Shown here in pieces: positions 7,975-16,460 of a stretch of DNA of 64,000 bases. The notes under the pieces are model-generated. The model had not been told where the DNA came from. It made no database searches and saw only the letters and a program-made list of their open reading frames with translations. Location of the stretch: contig JAIEMJ010000019.1 of NCBI GenBank assembly GCA_019752335.1, forward strand, positions 89,510-153,509, given 5' to 3'. Made by a program: the position numbers and the translations under genes. The number at the start of each line of letters is the position of its first letter. The first letter of the stretch is position 1. The DNA comes from Bryobacteraceae bacterium. Its GTDB lineage: Bacteria > Acidobacteriota > Terriglobia > Bryobacterales > Bryobacteraceae.

Positions 7975-9705
7975 TCAGGCGCGGCCGGATAAATCCAAGG
8001 TTTGCAGGGCGGCCTCCTGGCGGGCGGTGAACTGGAGATCGGTCGCGCCGGTGGAGCTCTCGCGGAGCCAGTACCAGCCGGCGGCCCAGAAGGAGCTCAG
8101 CAGAGTGGACAAGATGGCGAACTTGAGCGGGGCGCGCCACATCAGGCTGGCGAGTTGCGCGCCACCCGCGGTAAACAGGGCGAAGCCGAGTAAGTGGCCG
8201 AGCATGACGGCCAAGCTGTCGTTGCGAAAGGGCGGCAGGCTGCAGGTGAAGGGCACCTTGCGGAAGTCGACGACGAGTAACTCAATCAGCATTGCGCTGG
8301 CGACGAGTAAGTAGGCCGAATAAGTAAGTCCGATCTGCATTCCCCAATTTAAGGAGAAGAGAAGGCCGGCTACGAAGATGAGCGGTGCGGCGGTGGCCAG
8401 GAGAATCCGGCGCGCGACGGCCGGGGCGCGATGATCGCGCGGATCGAGTAAGTAGGCGAAGATCCAGTTGGCGCGCCAGTAGGCGGGTAACTCAAAAGAG
8501 AAACGAATAGCCGCGACCAGCAGGTAGGTGAGGATCAGCGGTACCGAGAGCCAACCCAGGGCCGGCAGACCGTCGCGCGGTGGACGGCGACTGAGGGCGC
8601 CGAGGCCGGCCTCGGTGGCAAGCAACAGGCCGAGGCCCCACAGCGCGCCCACGACCAGCGTGTGCGTCTCACTGCGCAGCAGGACGCGCACCGAAAAGCC
8701 GGCGACGCCCTGCCATCCGAACGCGCGCCACCACCAACCGGGCGCGCCACGTGCCGTGATCGCGCCGCCCTCGCTCATCTCCGGAATGCGGCGATAGTAG
8801 CGATGATAGGCGAGCCACGACGCGCCTGACGCGAGGGTGATCGCCGCCGCGAGCCCCGCCCAGGCGCGCCAGGCGAGCGCGGCCAGGCCCACCGGGCCTG
8901 ACCCTTGTAGCTGCTGATACAAGCCCACAAACCAGGCCGGTGGAAGCCATCCGAGCCAGCTTGCGGGCCGCGTGCGCAGCAACGCCGGCGCCACCGCATT
9001 TGAAACCAGCAACGCCAGCAGCGCGACCATCAGGCTGACCCGCAGCGGCACCGAGACCCGCGCGAACCAGGACTGCGGCAGCAGGGCGAGCGCCAGCGTC
9101 ATCACGGCGAAACAGGCAAAGAACGTGAATAAGCTGGCCAGGATGACGACGAAGGCGTGCGTCAGCACGAACAGCGCGAAGCTACTGAAGCTCGCCCCCG
9201 GGACGCTCGCCATCACCACCAGCGGAAAGAGCAGCGTGGAGCCCAGGTTCACGTCGAGGGCAAAGAGCCCGGCGGCGGCCAGTGCGGCGGTGAGGCTCGC
9301 CAGGTAGATCTGGCGGTCGGCCACGGGAAGCGGCGCGAAGTTGAAGTAGTCCTGCCGCGAGGGCAGAATGCGGTCCCATTTGAAGACGGCCACCAGACCG
9401 GTAATGGCCATGGAGAAGACGACGAAGAAGTACTTGTCCGGCATCGAGACGGCGTAGACGTCCATGGGGCCCTGCTGGCGGAGCCAGGCGAGAAACGTCG
9501 AGTAACGATCGAGTAACGACAGTGCCGCGAAGACGCCCGGCACCGCCAGGAGCGCCAGCAACGCTCCGGCGCCGAACTCGAGTTGCTCGCTCTCCTGGCC
9601 GCTCTGGGTGAGTGCGCGCAGAAAGTGCCCGCACAGGCGTCCGAAGGGCCGCGCGAGCCAGCTACTTACTTTGGATTGCGCCCAGGATACGGCTGGCCAT
9701 GCCAT
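7975..9705 (-). CDS. ABC transporter permease (large integral membrane protein)
   Basis: 576 residues with about 12 hydrophobic segments and no ATPase motif. It has no strong family signature visible by eye, but it starts 44 nt inside the end of the ABC ATPase gene, the usual arrangement for an exporter of the CcmA/Nod-type ATPase class. The first cytoplasmic stretch (SWLARPFGRLCGHFLRALT) precedes the first helix near residue 48. In this gene and the ATPase gene, Leu-Leu pairs are often coded TTA-CTC, unusual in a GC-rich setting. Substrate is unknown. Confidence 0.75.
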   Translation of the reverse strand: MAWPAVSWAQSKVSSWLARPFGRLCGHFLRALTQSGQESEQLEFGAGALLALLAVPGVFAALSLLDRYSTFLAWLRQQGPMDVYAVSMPDKYFFVVFSMAITGLVAVFKWDRILPSRQDYFNFAPLPVADRQIYLASLTAALAAAGLFALDVNLGSTLLFPLVVMASVPGASFSSFALFVLTHAFVVILASLFTFFACFAVMTLALALLPQSWFARVSVPLRVSLMVALLALLVSNAVAPALLRTRPASWLGWLPPAWFVGLYQQLQGSGPVGLAALAWRAWAGLAAAITLASGASWLAYHRYYRRIPEMSEGGAITARGAPGWWWRAFGWQGVAGFSVRVLLRSETHTLVVGALWGLGLLLATEAGLGALSRRPPRDGLPALGWLSVPLILTYLLVAAIRFSFELPAYWRANWIFAYLLDPRDHRAPAVARRILLATAAPLIFVAGLLFSLNWGMQIGLTYSAYLLVASAMLIELLVVDFRKVPFTCSLPPFRNDSLAVMLGHLLGFALFTAGGAQLASLMWRAPLKFAILSTLLSSFWAAGWYWLRESSTGATDLQFTARQEAALQTLDLSGRA

Positions 9706-10432
9706 CGGCGTCCACCTGCTCCGTCAATTGAAAGAAGCTCTCTTCGAGCGCTAACTTACTCGCCAGAATCTCCGTCATGCTGCCACTCGCGACGAGTTGC
9801 CCCTGCCGCAAGACGACTAAGTGCGTACAAACCTTCTCCACCGTTTCGAGCACGGGCGAGCAGAAGAAGATGGCCTTGCCATTCTCCGCGAGTAAGTTCA
9901 AGACGCGCCGCATCACCAAGGCGCTGACGACGTCGAGGCCGGAGAAGGGCTCGTCGAGAATGAGTAAGTCGGGGTCGTCGAGTAGGGCGGCGATCAGCAT
10001 GATGCGCTGCCGCATGCCTTTGGAGTAAGCGGCGATGGCGGTGTGCCGGTGGCGGAAAAGGCTGAGTTCCTCGAGCATCAGGGCGCTCTTCGCGTCGCGG
10101 ACGGCGGCGGGAATGCCGCGGAGCGTGCCGACAAGGTCAAGATACTCCCAACCGGTGAGAAACGAATAAAGATGACTCTCTTCGGGCACGTAACCCACGC
10201 GGCGCTTGAAGCCGGCCAGATCCTCGTGGATGTTGCGTCCGCGGAAGAGAATTTCGCCGCTGGTGGGTTCCAGCAGTCCGGCGAGCATCTTCACGGTGGT
10301 ACTTTTCCCCGCTCCATTGTGGCCCAGGTAACCGAGCACTTCGCCGGCGCGAATGGCAAAATTCATCCCGCTGACGGCGGGAAGCCCGGCATAGTTCTTG
10401 GTGAGGCTCTTCACCTCAATGATCGGGGCCAT
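9662..10432 (-). CDS. ABC transporter ATP-binding protein with a substituted H-loop
   Basis: 256 residues. Walker A is GHNGAGKST near 38-46, the signature is YSKGMRQR near 140, and Walker B with the catalytic Glu is LLILDEP near 160. This signature is the usual variant of the CcmA-like class. The switch (H-loop) region normally reads S-S/T-H-x-L-E; here it reads CSPVLETVE, so the conserved His is Pro at residue 193 (codon 9854-9856). That His supports ATP hydrolysis, so activity may be reduced unless the genome has compensated. It is paired with the overlapping permease gene and lies 61 bp after the acylase gene. Confidence 0.9.
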   Translation of the reverse strand: MAPIIEVKSLTKNYAGLPAVSGMNFAIRAGEVLGYLGHNGAGKSTTVKMLAGLLEPTSGEILFRGRNIHEDLAGFKRRVGYVPEESHLYSFLTGWEYLDLVGTLRGIPAAVRDAKSALMLEELSLFRHRHTAIAAYSKGMRQRIMLIAALLDDPDLLILDEPFSGLDVVSALVMRRVLNLLAENGKAIFFCSPVLETVEKVCTHLVVLRQGQLVASGSMTEILASKLALEESFFQLTEQVDADGMASRILGAIQSK

Positions 10433-10493
10433 CGCGCTAAGGACACCGTGGCCGATGAGAAAGTTCCCCGAGCGTGAAGAAGTCCGGACCGCC

Positions 10494-12746
10494 CTACTTG
10501 GCTACGGACACTTCCAGAGTCGAAGAAATCTGCGGACGTAGAAATCCCAGTGGGAAGCTCTCGCCGGCGTAGTACGCCTTCCACTGATCGCGGAAGTGCG
10601 ACGACATCGGCTGGCCGGATTGCCCGATGGTCAAGTTGTTCAGACTCTGATCCCAGTCCGACAGGTCCGCCACGAAGCGCATGGAGGGGGCAACACGCAG
10701 CGTGGTTTGCTTGACGGTCGTCGTGGAACCGCTCAATGGCACGGGACCGACGCGGAAGCCGTCAGCGACCAGGGAGAACGGGAAGGAGTTCGCCAGCGGC
10801 AGGCCGCCTAGCAGCGGGTGCCGTTGCGTGAACGTCAGGTAGCTGCCGTAGTCCCAACGGCTGACGTCCGCACCCTGGGTACGGCTTCCTTGGTCCACCG
10901 CCTCGGACAGCACGCGCAGGAGCAATTGGCCATAGTCGGCAAACCAGTCCTGGGGCCGTTCGCGCAGGAGCTTCTCCACCACGGCAGGCGCCAGTTTGCT
11001 CTCGTAGGCGGCACCCTGGCCGGGCGCGGCCCGGTCAGCGATGGCGCGGACCAATTGCTGGTAGATCAGGGTCACCAACAACGGCGCGGGCGTGCCTTTT
11101 TCCATCTGCCCGTTCCAGTTGCGCAAAACGGTAGCTGCGCCGGCGAGCTTCGGATTCTTCAGGCCGCGTGCCTGATAGGCCTCCAGCACTTGCTTCGCGA
11201 GGAAATGCGAGAAGGCTGAATAGACGTCCTTCTGCACGACGAGCATCTGGCTGGCGGTCCAATCCTTACGGGCGGTGAGCATCGCTTCAATCTGGCGCTG
11301 GCGATAGGGCGCGGTAAAACTTCCCGCCACCGGAAAAGGGTAGGAGTTGGGAAAGGGATTCTGATTCGCGGTGACGAGCATGCCGCTAGGCGGATCGAAG
11401 CTACTGGGCAGGGCATCAAAGGGGATGAAGCCCTCCCACTCCTGCGGGCCGCGACCATCCATGGGCACGTCGCCAGCGAACCGCTTGCGGAGGGGTAAGC
11501 GGCCGGTGGCCTGATAGCCGATGTGGCCATCGACATCGGCGTAGACGAAATTCTGCGCGGCGCCGGGATAGCGGGCGAGGGCGGCGCGGAAGGTGGGCCA
11601 GTCCTTGGCGCGGTTGAGGTCCGTAAAGATGAATGAGAAGTTGGCGGGGTCAGCGTGGGTCCAGCGGAGGGCGAGCGCTTGCACCTCGGGCTTGCCCTGC
11701 ACCAGCGCCTGCCGCACGCGGACCGGGCCGTGGCGCGTGATCCATTGCTCCAGCACGACGGGCTGCCCGTCCTTCACAGCCACCACTTCTTTTTCGAGCC
11801 GGGCCTGTTCTACCTTGCCGTCGAATTCGTATTGGCCGTTGGCGAAGTTCATCCGCTCGACGTAGAAGTCCATCACGTCGAAATGCAGGTTCGTCACGCC
11901 CCAGGCGATGCGGTCATTGTGGCCGATGATCACCATCGGGATGCCTGGCAGCGTCACCCCAACGACGTTCAAGCCGGGCGCCTCCAGATGGACCTGATAC
12001 CACGTGGCGGGAAACGTGAAGGCCAAATGCGGGTCACTCGCCAGCAGCGGCCGGCCGGACTTCGTCCACTTGCCGCTCACCACCCAGGCATTCGACCCCA
12101 ACTGCGACTCGCCGCCGCTGCGCACCGGAAACAGCGCATTCACTTTGTCGGCGTCGCCTACTTGCAGCATGTCGGCCTTGTGAAGTTCGCTCTCGTCGGA
12201 CGCGGAGAGGCTCTTGGCCATCTGCATGCCGATCACCAGCGAGTCCGTGATGGACCACGGCCGGGGATCGTACTTCAGCAGGCTGAACTCGACGGGCAGC
12301 GTCGTGCGATGGGTGCCAATGAAGGCGTTCACGCCGCGTGCATAGGCAGCCAGGACGGCGTATTCTTCCTGAGGCACAACGGCGGCCTGTGCGGCGGCGA
12401 TGTGGCGCAGGCGCCAGCGGCGGGCCTCAAGGTCGCTTTCCAGACCCGCGCGTCCCACCACCTCGGCGACTTCGCCGGAGGCTTGGCGGCGGGCCATGTC
12501 CATTTGCCACAGGCGGTCCTGCGCCATGGCGTAGCCCTGGAGGTAAGCGGCGTCTTCGAGGGATGCGGCGCGAATGTGGGGCACGCCGAGGTTATCGCGC
12601 GCGATCCGGCCGGGTCCGCTGACCGCTAGCGCGACTTGGCCGGAGGTTTGCGGCAACAGCCGGTAGCCCCACCAATAGAGAATGCCCCCGGCGGCGAGCA
12701 GCGCCAGGACGATCAACACATTGATAAACTGAAGAATTCGATTCAC
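10494..12746 (-). CDS. Penicillin acylase family (Ntn hydrolase) precursor
   Basis: 750 residues. An N-terminal hydrophobic anchor or signal (INVLIVLALLAAGGILYWW) leads to the alpha-subunit motif GVPHIRAASLEDAAYLQGY. The Ntn nucleophile is the Ser in QLGSNAWVVSG near residue 217, where self-cleavage between Gly and Ser is expected. SDPHLAFTFPATWYQVHL and GHNDRIAWGVTN follow, both typical of the beta-subunit. The enzyme would act in the periplasm or on the membrane surface on N-acyl substrates such as acyl-homoserine lactones or amides; the actual substrate is unknown. The start codon is GTG, and only 32 bp separate it from the divergent CNNM gene. Confidence 0.92.
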   Translation of the reverse strand: MNRILQFINVLIVLALLAAGGILYWWGYRLLPQTSGQVALAVSGPGRIARDNLGVPHIRAASLEDAAYLQGYAMAQDRLWQMDMARRQASGEVAEVVGRAGLESDLEARRWRLRHIAAAQAAVVPQEEYAVLAAYARGVNAFIGTHRTTLPVEFSLLKYDPRPWSITDSLVIGMQMAKSLSASDESELHKADMLQVGDADKVNALFPVRSGGESQLGSNAWVVSGKWTKSGRPLLASDPHLAFTFPATWYQVHLEAPGLNVVGVTLPGIPMVIIGHNDRIAWGVTNLHFDVMDFYVERMNFANGQYEFDGKVEQARLEKEVVAVKDGQPVVLEQWITRHGPVRVRQALVQGKPEVQALALRWTHADPANFSFIFTDLNRAKDWPTFRAALARYPGAAQNFVYADVDGHIGYQATGRLPLRKRFAGDVPMDGRGPQEWEGFIPFDALPSSFDPPSGMLVTANQNPFPNSYPFPVAGSFTAPYRQRQIEAMLTARKDWTASQMLVVQKDVYSAFSHFLAKQVLEAYQARGLKNPKLAGAATVLRNWNGQMEKGTPAPLLVTLIYQQLVRAIADRAAPGQGAAYESKLAPAVVEKLLRERPQDWFADYGQLLLRVLSEAVDQGSRTQGADVSRWDYGSYLTFTQRHPLLGGLPLANSFPFSLVADGFRVGPVPLSGSTTTVKQTTLRVAPSMRFVADLSDWDQSLNNLTIGQSGQPMSSHFRDQWKAYYAGESFPLGFLRPQISSTLEVSVAK

Positions 12747-12758
12747 GCGGGAACTTCA

Positions 12759-12768
12759 ATTGTACCTT
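12759..12768. promoter_or_regulatory. Overlapping divergent -10 boxes
   Basis: In the 32-bp gap, TACAAT on the minus strand (12764-12759) serves the acylase gene at 12 nt from its GTG. TACCTT on the plus strand (12763-12768) lies 10 nt before the CNNM ATG. The boxes share two bases, so the two promoters should exclude each other. Confidence 0.35.
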
Positions 12769-12778
12769 CCGCCCCCTC

Positions 12779-14128
12779 ATGATCTATAAGCTACTGCTGT
12801 TCGTTATCGTCACCGCGGTGAATGGCTTCTTCGCCGCCGCCGAAGTGGCGTTGATTTCGACGCGGCGTTCGCGCCTGGAGTCGCTTGCGCGCGACGGCAA
12901 TCTGGGAGCACAGGCCGCCCTGAAATTGCTGGCGAATCCGGAGCGGCTGCTCTCGGTGGTGCAAGTGGGGATCGGCATTTGCGCGCTCGCGCTGGGACAG
13001 TTCGAAGAACTGTTCACGCATCAGATTCAAAGCATCCTCCTGCCGCTGGCGCCCGCGGCCCTCACGCATTTTGTGCACGGTTTCAGCGTCTTCCTCTCGT
13101 TCTTATTGCTCACCTTGACGCTGGTGGTGGCGGGCGAAGTGGTTCCCAAGAACATTGGCTTCGCCCGGGCAGAAAAGCTGGCCGTGATCGCCGCGCCGAT
13201 CCTGCTGATTATCTTCCGCGCCTCGGAGCCGTTCGTCATCATCGTGGAGCGCCTGGCCGCCGCGCTCAGCCGTTTGCTGGGGGCCAAGGGCCACGGACAT
13301 TCGGGCGCGCACTCGGCCGAAGAGCTCAAATTCATTGTCGCCTCCAGCCACCAGGAGGGTTTTCTGCCCGCGTTCGAGCGGCAAGCGATTCAACGCCTGC
13401 TGGACCTCGACGACTACGTGGCGCGCGAGATCATGGTGCCGCGCCGCGATATCGTCTCCATCCCGCTCACGTCCTCGCTGGACCAGGTGCTGAAAGCGAT
13501 GACCGAGAGCCACCATTCGCGCATCCCCGTCTACGATGGCAAGCCCGAGAACCTGATGGGCATCGTTCACTTTCGAGACCTGCTCGACGTTTGGCATCAA
13601 CGCCGCATGGCGACCGAGAAGCGGCGCGCGGTGCCGCCGTTTCAACTCGTGCAGCATGTGCGCAAGGCGTTCGTGATCCCGGAGACGAAGCCGCTGAATC
13701 AGTTGGTGGACGAGTTCCGCCGTGGCCACGCGCACATGGCCTTCGTGGTGGACGAGTTCGGCACCATCGCCGGATTGCTGACGTTGGAAGACGTGCTGGA
13801 GCAGGTGTTCGGTGAGATTGAAGACGAACACGACGTCCCACGCGAGCCCATCGTTTGGGAGGCTTCCGTCGTGGAGCTCGAGGGGTCAACCCCCATTCGT
13901 GACCTTTCGGCGCTGCACGGCATCGAACTCCCCACCGACGGCGGCTTCGAGACCCTGGCGGGCTTCCTGCTCTTTCACTTCGGCTATATCCCGGGCGCCA
14001 ACAGCCAGTTGGAGCAGGAGGGACTGCGCTTCACGATTCTCGAAATGGATCGCAACCGCATCAAGCTGGTCCGCATTGAGCGCCTCGACGCCGAGCCGGG
14101 CGTCATTTCCGCCCCATCCCTGGCGTGA
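12779..14128 (+). CDS. CNNM/CorC-HlyC family membrane protein with CBS pair
   Basis: 449 residues. An N-terminal DUF21 (CNNM) membrane domain spans roughly 1-190, with FFAAAEVALISTRRSRLE after the first helix and GEVVPKNIGFARAE near 125, both family hallmarks. Two CBS motifs follow near 205-330 (REIMVPRRDIVSI and HMAFVVDEFGTIAGLLTLED), then a C-terminal CorC_HlyC domain near 350-430. Members act in Mg2+/Co2+ export or resistance; the 'hemolysin' name is historical. It is divergent from the acylase gene and lies 40 bp before dps. Confidence 0.93.
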   Translation: MIYKLLLFVIVTAVNGFFAAAEVALISTRRSRLESLARDGNLGAQAALKLLANPERLLSVVQVGIGICALALGQFEELFTHQIQSILLPLAPAALTHFVHGFSVFLSFLLLTLTLVVAGEVVPKNIGFARAEKLAVIAAPILLIIFRASEPFVIIVERLAAALSRLLGAKGHGHSGAHSAEELKFIVASSHQEGFLPAFERQAIQRLLDLDDYVAREIMVPRRDIVSIPLTSSLDQVLKAMTESHHSRIPVYDGKPENLMGIVHFRDLLDVWHQRRMATEKRRAVPPFQLVQHVRKAFVIPETKPLNQLVDEFRRGHAHMAFVVDEFGTIAGLLTLEDVLEQVFGEIEDEHDVPREPIVWEASVVELEGSTPIRDLSALHGIELPTDGGFETLAGFLLFHFGYIPGANSQLEQEGLRFTILEMDRNRIKLVRIERLDAEPGVISAPSLA

Positions 14129-14168
14129 AGGCTGCGACCGATCACCAGCCTCGTGAATCGAATGAATT

Positions 14169-14651
14169 ATGAAACGGACCAAGCCCGATCTGGGCCTGAA
14201 AGACTCGGCGCGCAAAGCCGTCAGTGGCTTGCTGGGCGCCCTGCTGGCGGACGAGTACCTGCTCTACACGAAGACCCGCAATTTCCACTGGAACGTCACC
14301 GGCGGGCGCTTCCACGACTTGCATAAGTTTTTCGAGAGCCAATACGAAGAGATCGACGATAGCATCGACGAGATCGCCGAACGCATCCGCAGCCTGGGTG
14401 AAGTGTCGCCGGGCAGCTTGGCTGAGTTCCTGGCCGCGACGCGTCTCAAGGAGGCTCCCGGCAAGCTCTTGCCCGCCGACGAGATGATCGGCGCCTTGTT
14501 GGCCGACCATGAAAGCCTGATCCGCCAGTTACGCAAGGACATTGACCGCTGCGGCGACGAATTCAAGGATGTGGGCAACCAGGACTTCCTCACCGGCCTA
14601 TTGGAGCAACACGAGAAACAGGCCTGGATGTTGCGCAGTTTCCTCGAATAG
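14169..14651 (+). CDS. dps: Dps-family ferritin-like DNA-protection protein
   Basis: 160 residues, the usual Dps length. The inter-subunit ferroxidase motif is clear: HWNVTGGRFHDLHKFFE near residue 40, then the acidic ligands in DDSIDEIAERIRSLG near 65-79. The protein would form a dodecamer that oxidises Fe2+ with peroxide and stores iron. The N-terminus is Lys/Arg-bearing but short, so DNA binding is not certain. It follows the CNNM gene by 40 bp and precedes the DinB-like gene by 15 bp. Confidence 0.93.
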   Translation: MKRTKPDLGLKDSARKAVSGLLGALLADEYLLYTKTRNFHWNVTGGRFHDLHKFFESQYEEIDDSIDEIAERIRSLGEVSPGSLAEFLAATRLKEAPGKLLPADEMIGALLADHESLIRQLRKDIDRCGDEFKDVGNQDFLTGLLEQHEKQAWMLRSFLE

Positions 14652-14666
14652 AGGCATGATGAGGGA

Positions 14667-15194
14667 ATGATTCGTACCCTGATCGTTTTCGGTGCGCTGA
14701 CGGCAATCGCCTTCGGCCAACCTGCTCCTAACCCTGATGCTAAGTCTCTGGCCGGCAATTTGCGCATGCGCCAGGCCCAAATCGCGGGCGTGCTCAAGCG
14801 TAGTATCGAAAAGATGCCGGAAGAGAACTTCTCGTACAAGCCCGTGGACACCGTGCGCTCCTTCGCGGAGTTGGCCTCGCACGTGGCCGAGTCGCAGTAT
14901 GCCTTCTGCTCGGCCGCAATGGGCACCAAGTCTCCGGGCATCAAGGTGCCCGCCACCGGCACGAAGGCGGAGTTGGTCGCCGCCTACACGAAGGCGAGTG
15001 AGTATTGCGACGAAGCCTATAAGGGCGTGACGGATACTTCGGCGATGGAAGTGGTAAAGGTGTTCGGCGGCGACATGACTCGCGCCGGCGCGCTACAGTT
15101 CAATACGGCCCACCTGTTCGAGCACTACGGCAACATGGTGACCTACATGCGCATGAAGGGCATCGTGCCGCCTTCCAGCGAGCCGCGTAAGTAA
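14667..15194 (+). CDS. Secreted DinB-like putative metal-dependent protein
   Basis: 175 residues with a signal peptide (MIRTLIVFGALTAIAFGQ) and the four-helix DinB/YfiT fold. The expected three metal-ligand His residues are visible: one in ELASHVAESQY near 72 and two in NTAHLFEHYGNM near 147 and 151. SD-like TGAGGGA precedes the ATG. DinB-like enzymes include thiol-dependent transferases, but exported versions common in acidobacteria have no assigned function. It is probably in one unit with dps and fabI (17-bp gap to fabI). Confidence 0.82.
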   Translation: MIRTLIVFGALTAIAFGQPAPNPDAKSLAGNLRMRQAQIAGVLKRSIEKMPEENFSYKPVDTVRSFAELASHVAESQYAFCSAAMGTKSPGIKVPATGTKAELVAAYTKASEYCDEAYKGVTDTSAMEVVKVFGGDMTRAGALQFNTAHLFEHYGNMVTYMRMKGIVPPSSEPRK

Positions 15195-15211
15195 AAGAGC
15201 GAAACATTCAC

Positions 15212-15988
15212 ATGTCACAATTGCTCGCGGGCCAAACGGCCTTGATTCTGGGCATCGCCAACAAATGGTCGATTGCCTATGCCATTGCGCAAGCCTTCAA
15301 ACGGGAAGGCGCGCGGCTCATCCTCACGTACCAAAGCGAACGGCAGCAGAAGACCATTGAAGAGTTGGGCGCCGAACTCGGTGCGGACCGCATCATGGCC
15401 TGCGACGTCTCCGTCGACGCGGAACTCGAGAAGCTGGCGGCGGAACTGGCCGGTGAGCGCATCGACTCCGTGGTCCATTCGATCGCCTTCGCCGGGAAGG
15501 ACGAGCTTTCGAAGCCATTCGTCGAAACGTCGCGCGCCGGCTTCAACCTCGCTCTCGACGTCAGCGCCTATTCGCTGGTCGCCGTCAGCCGGACCTTGGC
15601 GCCGCTGATGACCGAAGGCGGGGCCATCATGACGCTCACTTATCTGGGCTCGGTACGGGTGATTCCGAACTACAACGTGATGGGCGTGGCGAAAGCGGCG
15701 CTCGAGTCCTCGGTGCGGTACCTGGCGTCGAACCTGGGCGCGAGCAAGATCCGGGTGAACGCCATCTCGGCCGGCCCCATCAAGACGACCTCTGCGCGAG
15801 GCATTAAGGACTTCAGCAAGGTGCTGGACGGCGTGGCTTCGTTGGCGCCGCTCAAGCGCAATACCGATCCGCACGAAGTAGGCGACACGGCCGTTTTCCT
15901 CGCCAGCCACCTGGGCCGCGGCGTGACCGGCAACGTCATTTACGTCGACGCTGGGTTCCAGATCATGGGCCTCGATAGTCCCGCCTAG
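15212..15988 (+). CDS. fabI: Enoyl-[acyl-carrier-protein] reductase, FabI type
   Basis: 258 residues of the divergent short-chain dehydrogenase class that reduces trans-2-enoyl-ACP in fatty acid elongation. The NAD-binding start is LGIANKWSIAYAIA, the catalytic pattern is Tyr-x6-Tyr-x6-Lys seen as a Tyr in LTYLGS and YNVMGVAK near residues 146-164, and AGPIKTTSARG follows near 190. Length and C-terminus (YVDAGFQIMG) match FabI. It is followed by a strong hairpin that should end the transcript. Confidence 0.96.
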   Translation: MSQLLAGQTALILGIANKWSIAYAIAQAFKREGARLILTYQSERQQKTIEELGAELGADRIMACDVSVDAELEKLAAELAGERIDSVVHSIAFAGKDELSKPFVETSRAGFNLALDVSAYSLVAVSRTLAPLMTEGGAIMTLTYLGSVRVIPNYNVMGVAKAALESSVRYLASNLGASKIRVNAISAGPIKTTSARGIKDFSKVLDGVASLAPLKRNTDPHEVGDTAVFLASHLGRGVTGNVIYVDAGFQIMGLDSPA

Positions 15989-16005
15989 CCATTCCGTTAG
16001 AAGAG

Positions 16006-16049
16006 CAAACAGCCGCGCTTTCCGTCAATGGAGAGCGCGGCTGTTTGCG
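16006..16049 (+). terminator. Hairpin terminator after fabI
   Basis: A perfect 15-bp stem (16006-16020 with 16035-16049) encloses a 14-nt loop, 18 bp after the fabI stop. Only a short T-run (TTT) follows, so it is strong in pairing but weak as an intrinsic terminator. Confidence 0.65.
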
Positions 16050-16460
16050 TTTGGGAAGCAACGAACTAAGGCCACTGAGAATGAGTAGTACTAGTTTTTA
16101 ACAACTGTTCTCCGGCGTTCCATAGTACCCACCCCCATCGGTTCACCCTATCCCACACATAGTAGTCCTAGTACCCTAAGTAATTTTAAAAAGAGTAACT
16201 TCCGCCGGAAAATTGCGACAGTTTACACTCACCTTACTCTGGCGTGCGTCGAAGCTAAACGAGGCATTCGCGGATAGGAAATCAACGGGTTGGCGTTGAT
16301 GCGCTTTTTTGAAAGCTTACCGGAAGCCTGCGCCACGCTTGGGGGAACTTTACATTCCCTCGACCTCCCTTAGGTACGGCTGAGCCCCGAACTGCTCATC
16401 TTCCCTAATTGAGGATTTTTCGCTGTCCGCTTACGCTGGCTAAACCTGAGAGGGAAAACC
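16050..16460. other. Long AT-richer leader region before the DUF1800 gene
   Basis: About 400 bp without a gene and visibly richer in A/T than its surroundings, suggesting promoter and 5' untranslated sequence for the large DUF1800 gene. It holds the T-run hairpin at 16281-16310 and, at its right end, a good ribosome-binding site (GAGAGGG, about 16449-16455). No known riboswitch class was recognised. Confidence 0.5.
16281..16310 (+). promoter_or_regulatory. Terminator-like hairpin with T-run in the leader
   Basis: ATCAACG (16281-16287) pairs with CGTTGAT (16294-16300) around a 6-nt loop, followed by GCGC and six T. It lies about 150 nt before the ATG of the DUF1800 gene, so it could be an attenuator of that gene rather than the end of an upstream transcript. 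Confidence 0.4.

Noticed and set aside
16050..16460. c-di-GMP or other known riboswitch in the long leader
   Set aside because: Consensus core elements could not be found; only a simple hairpin with a T-run is supported.
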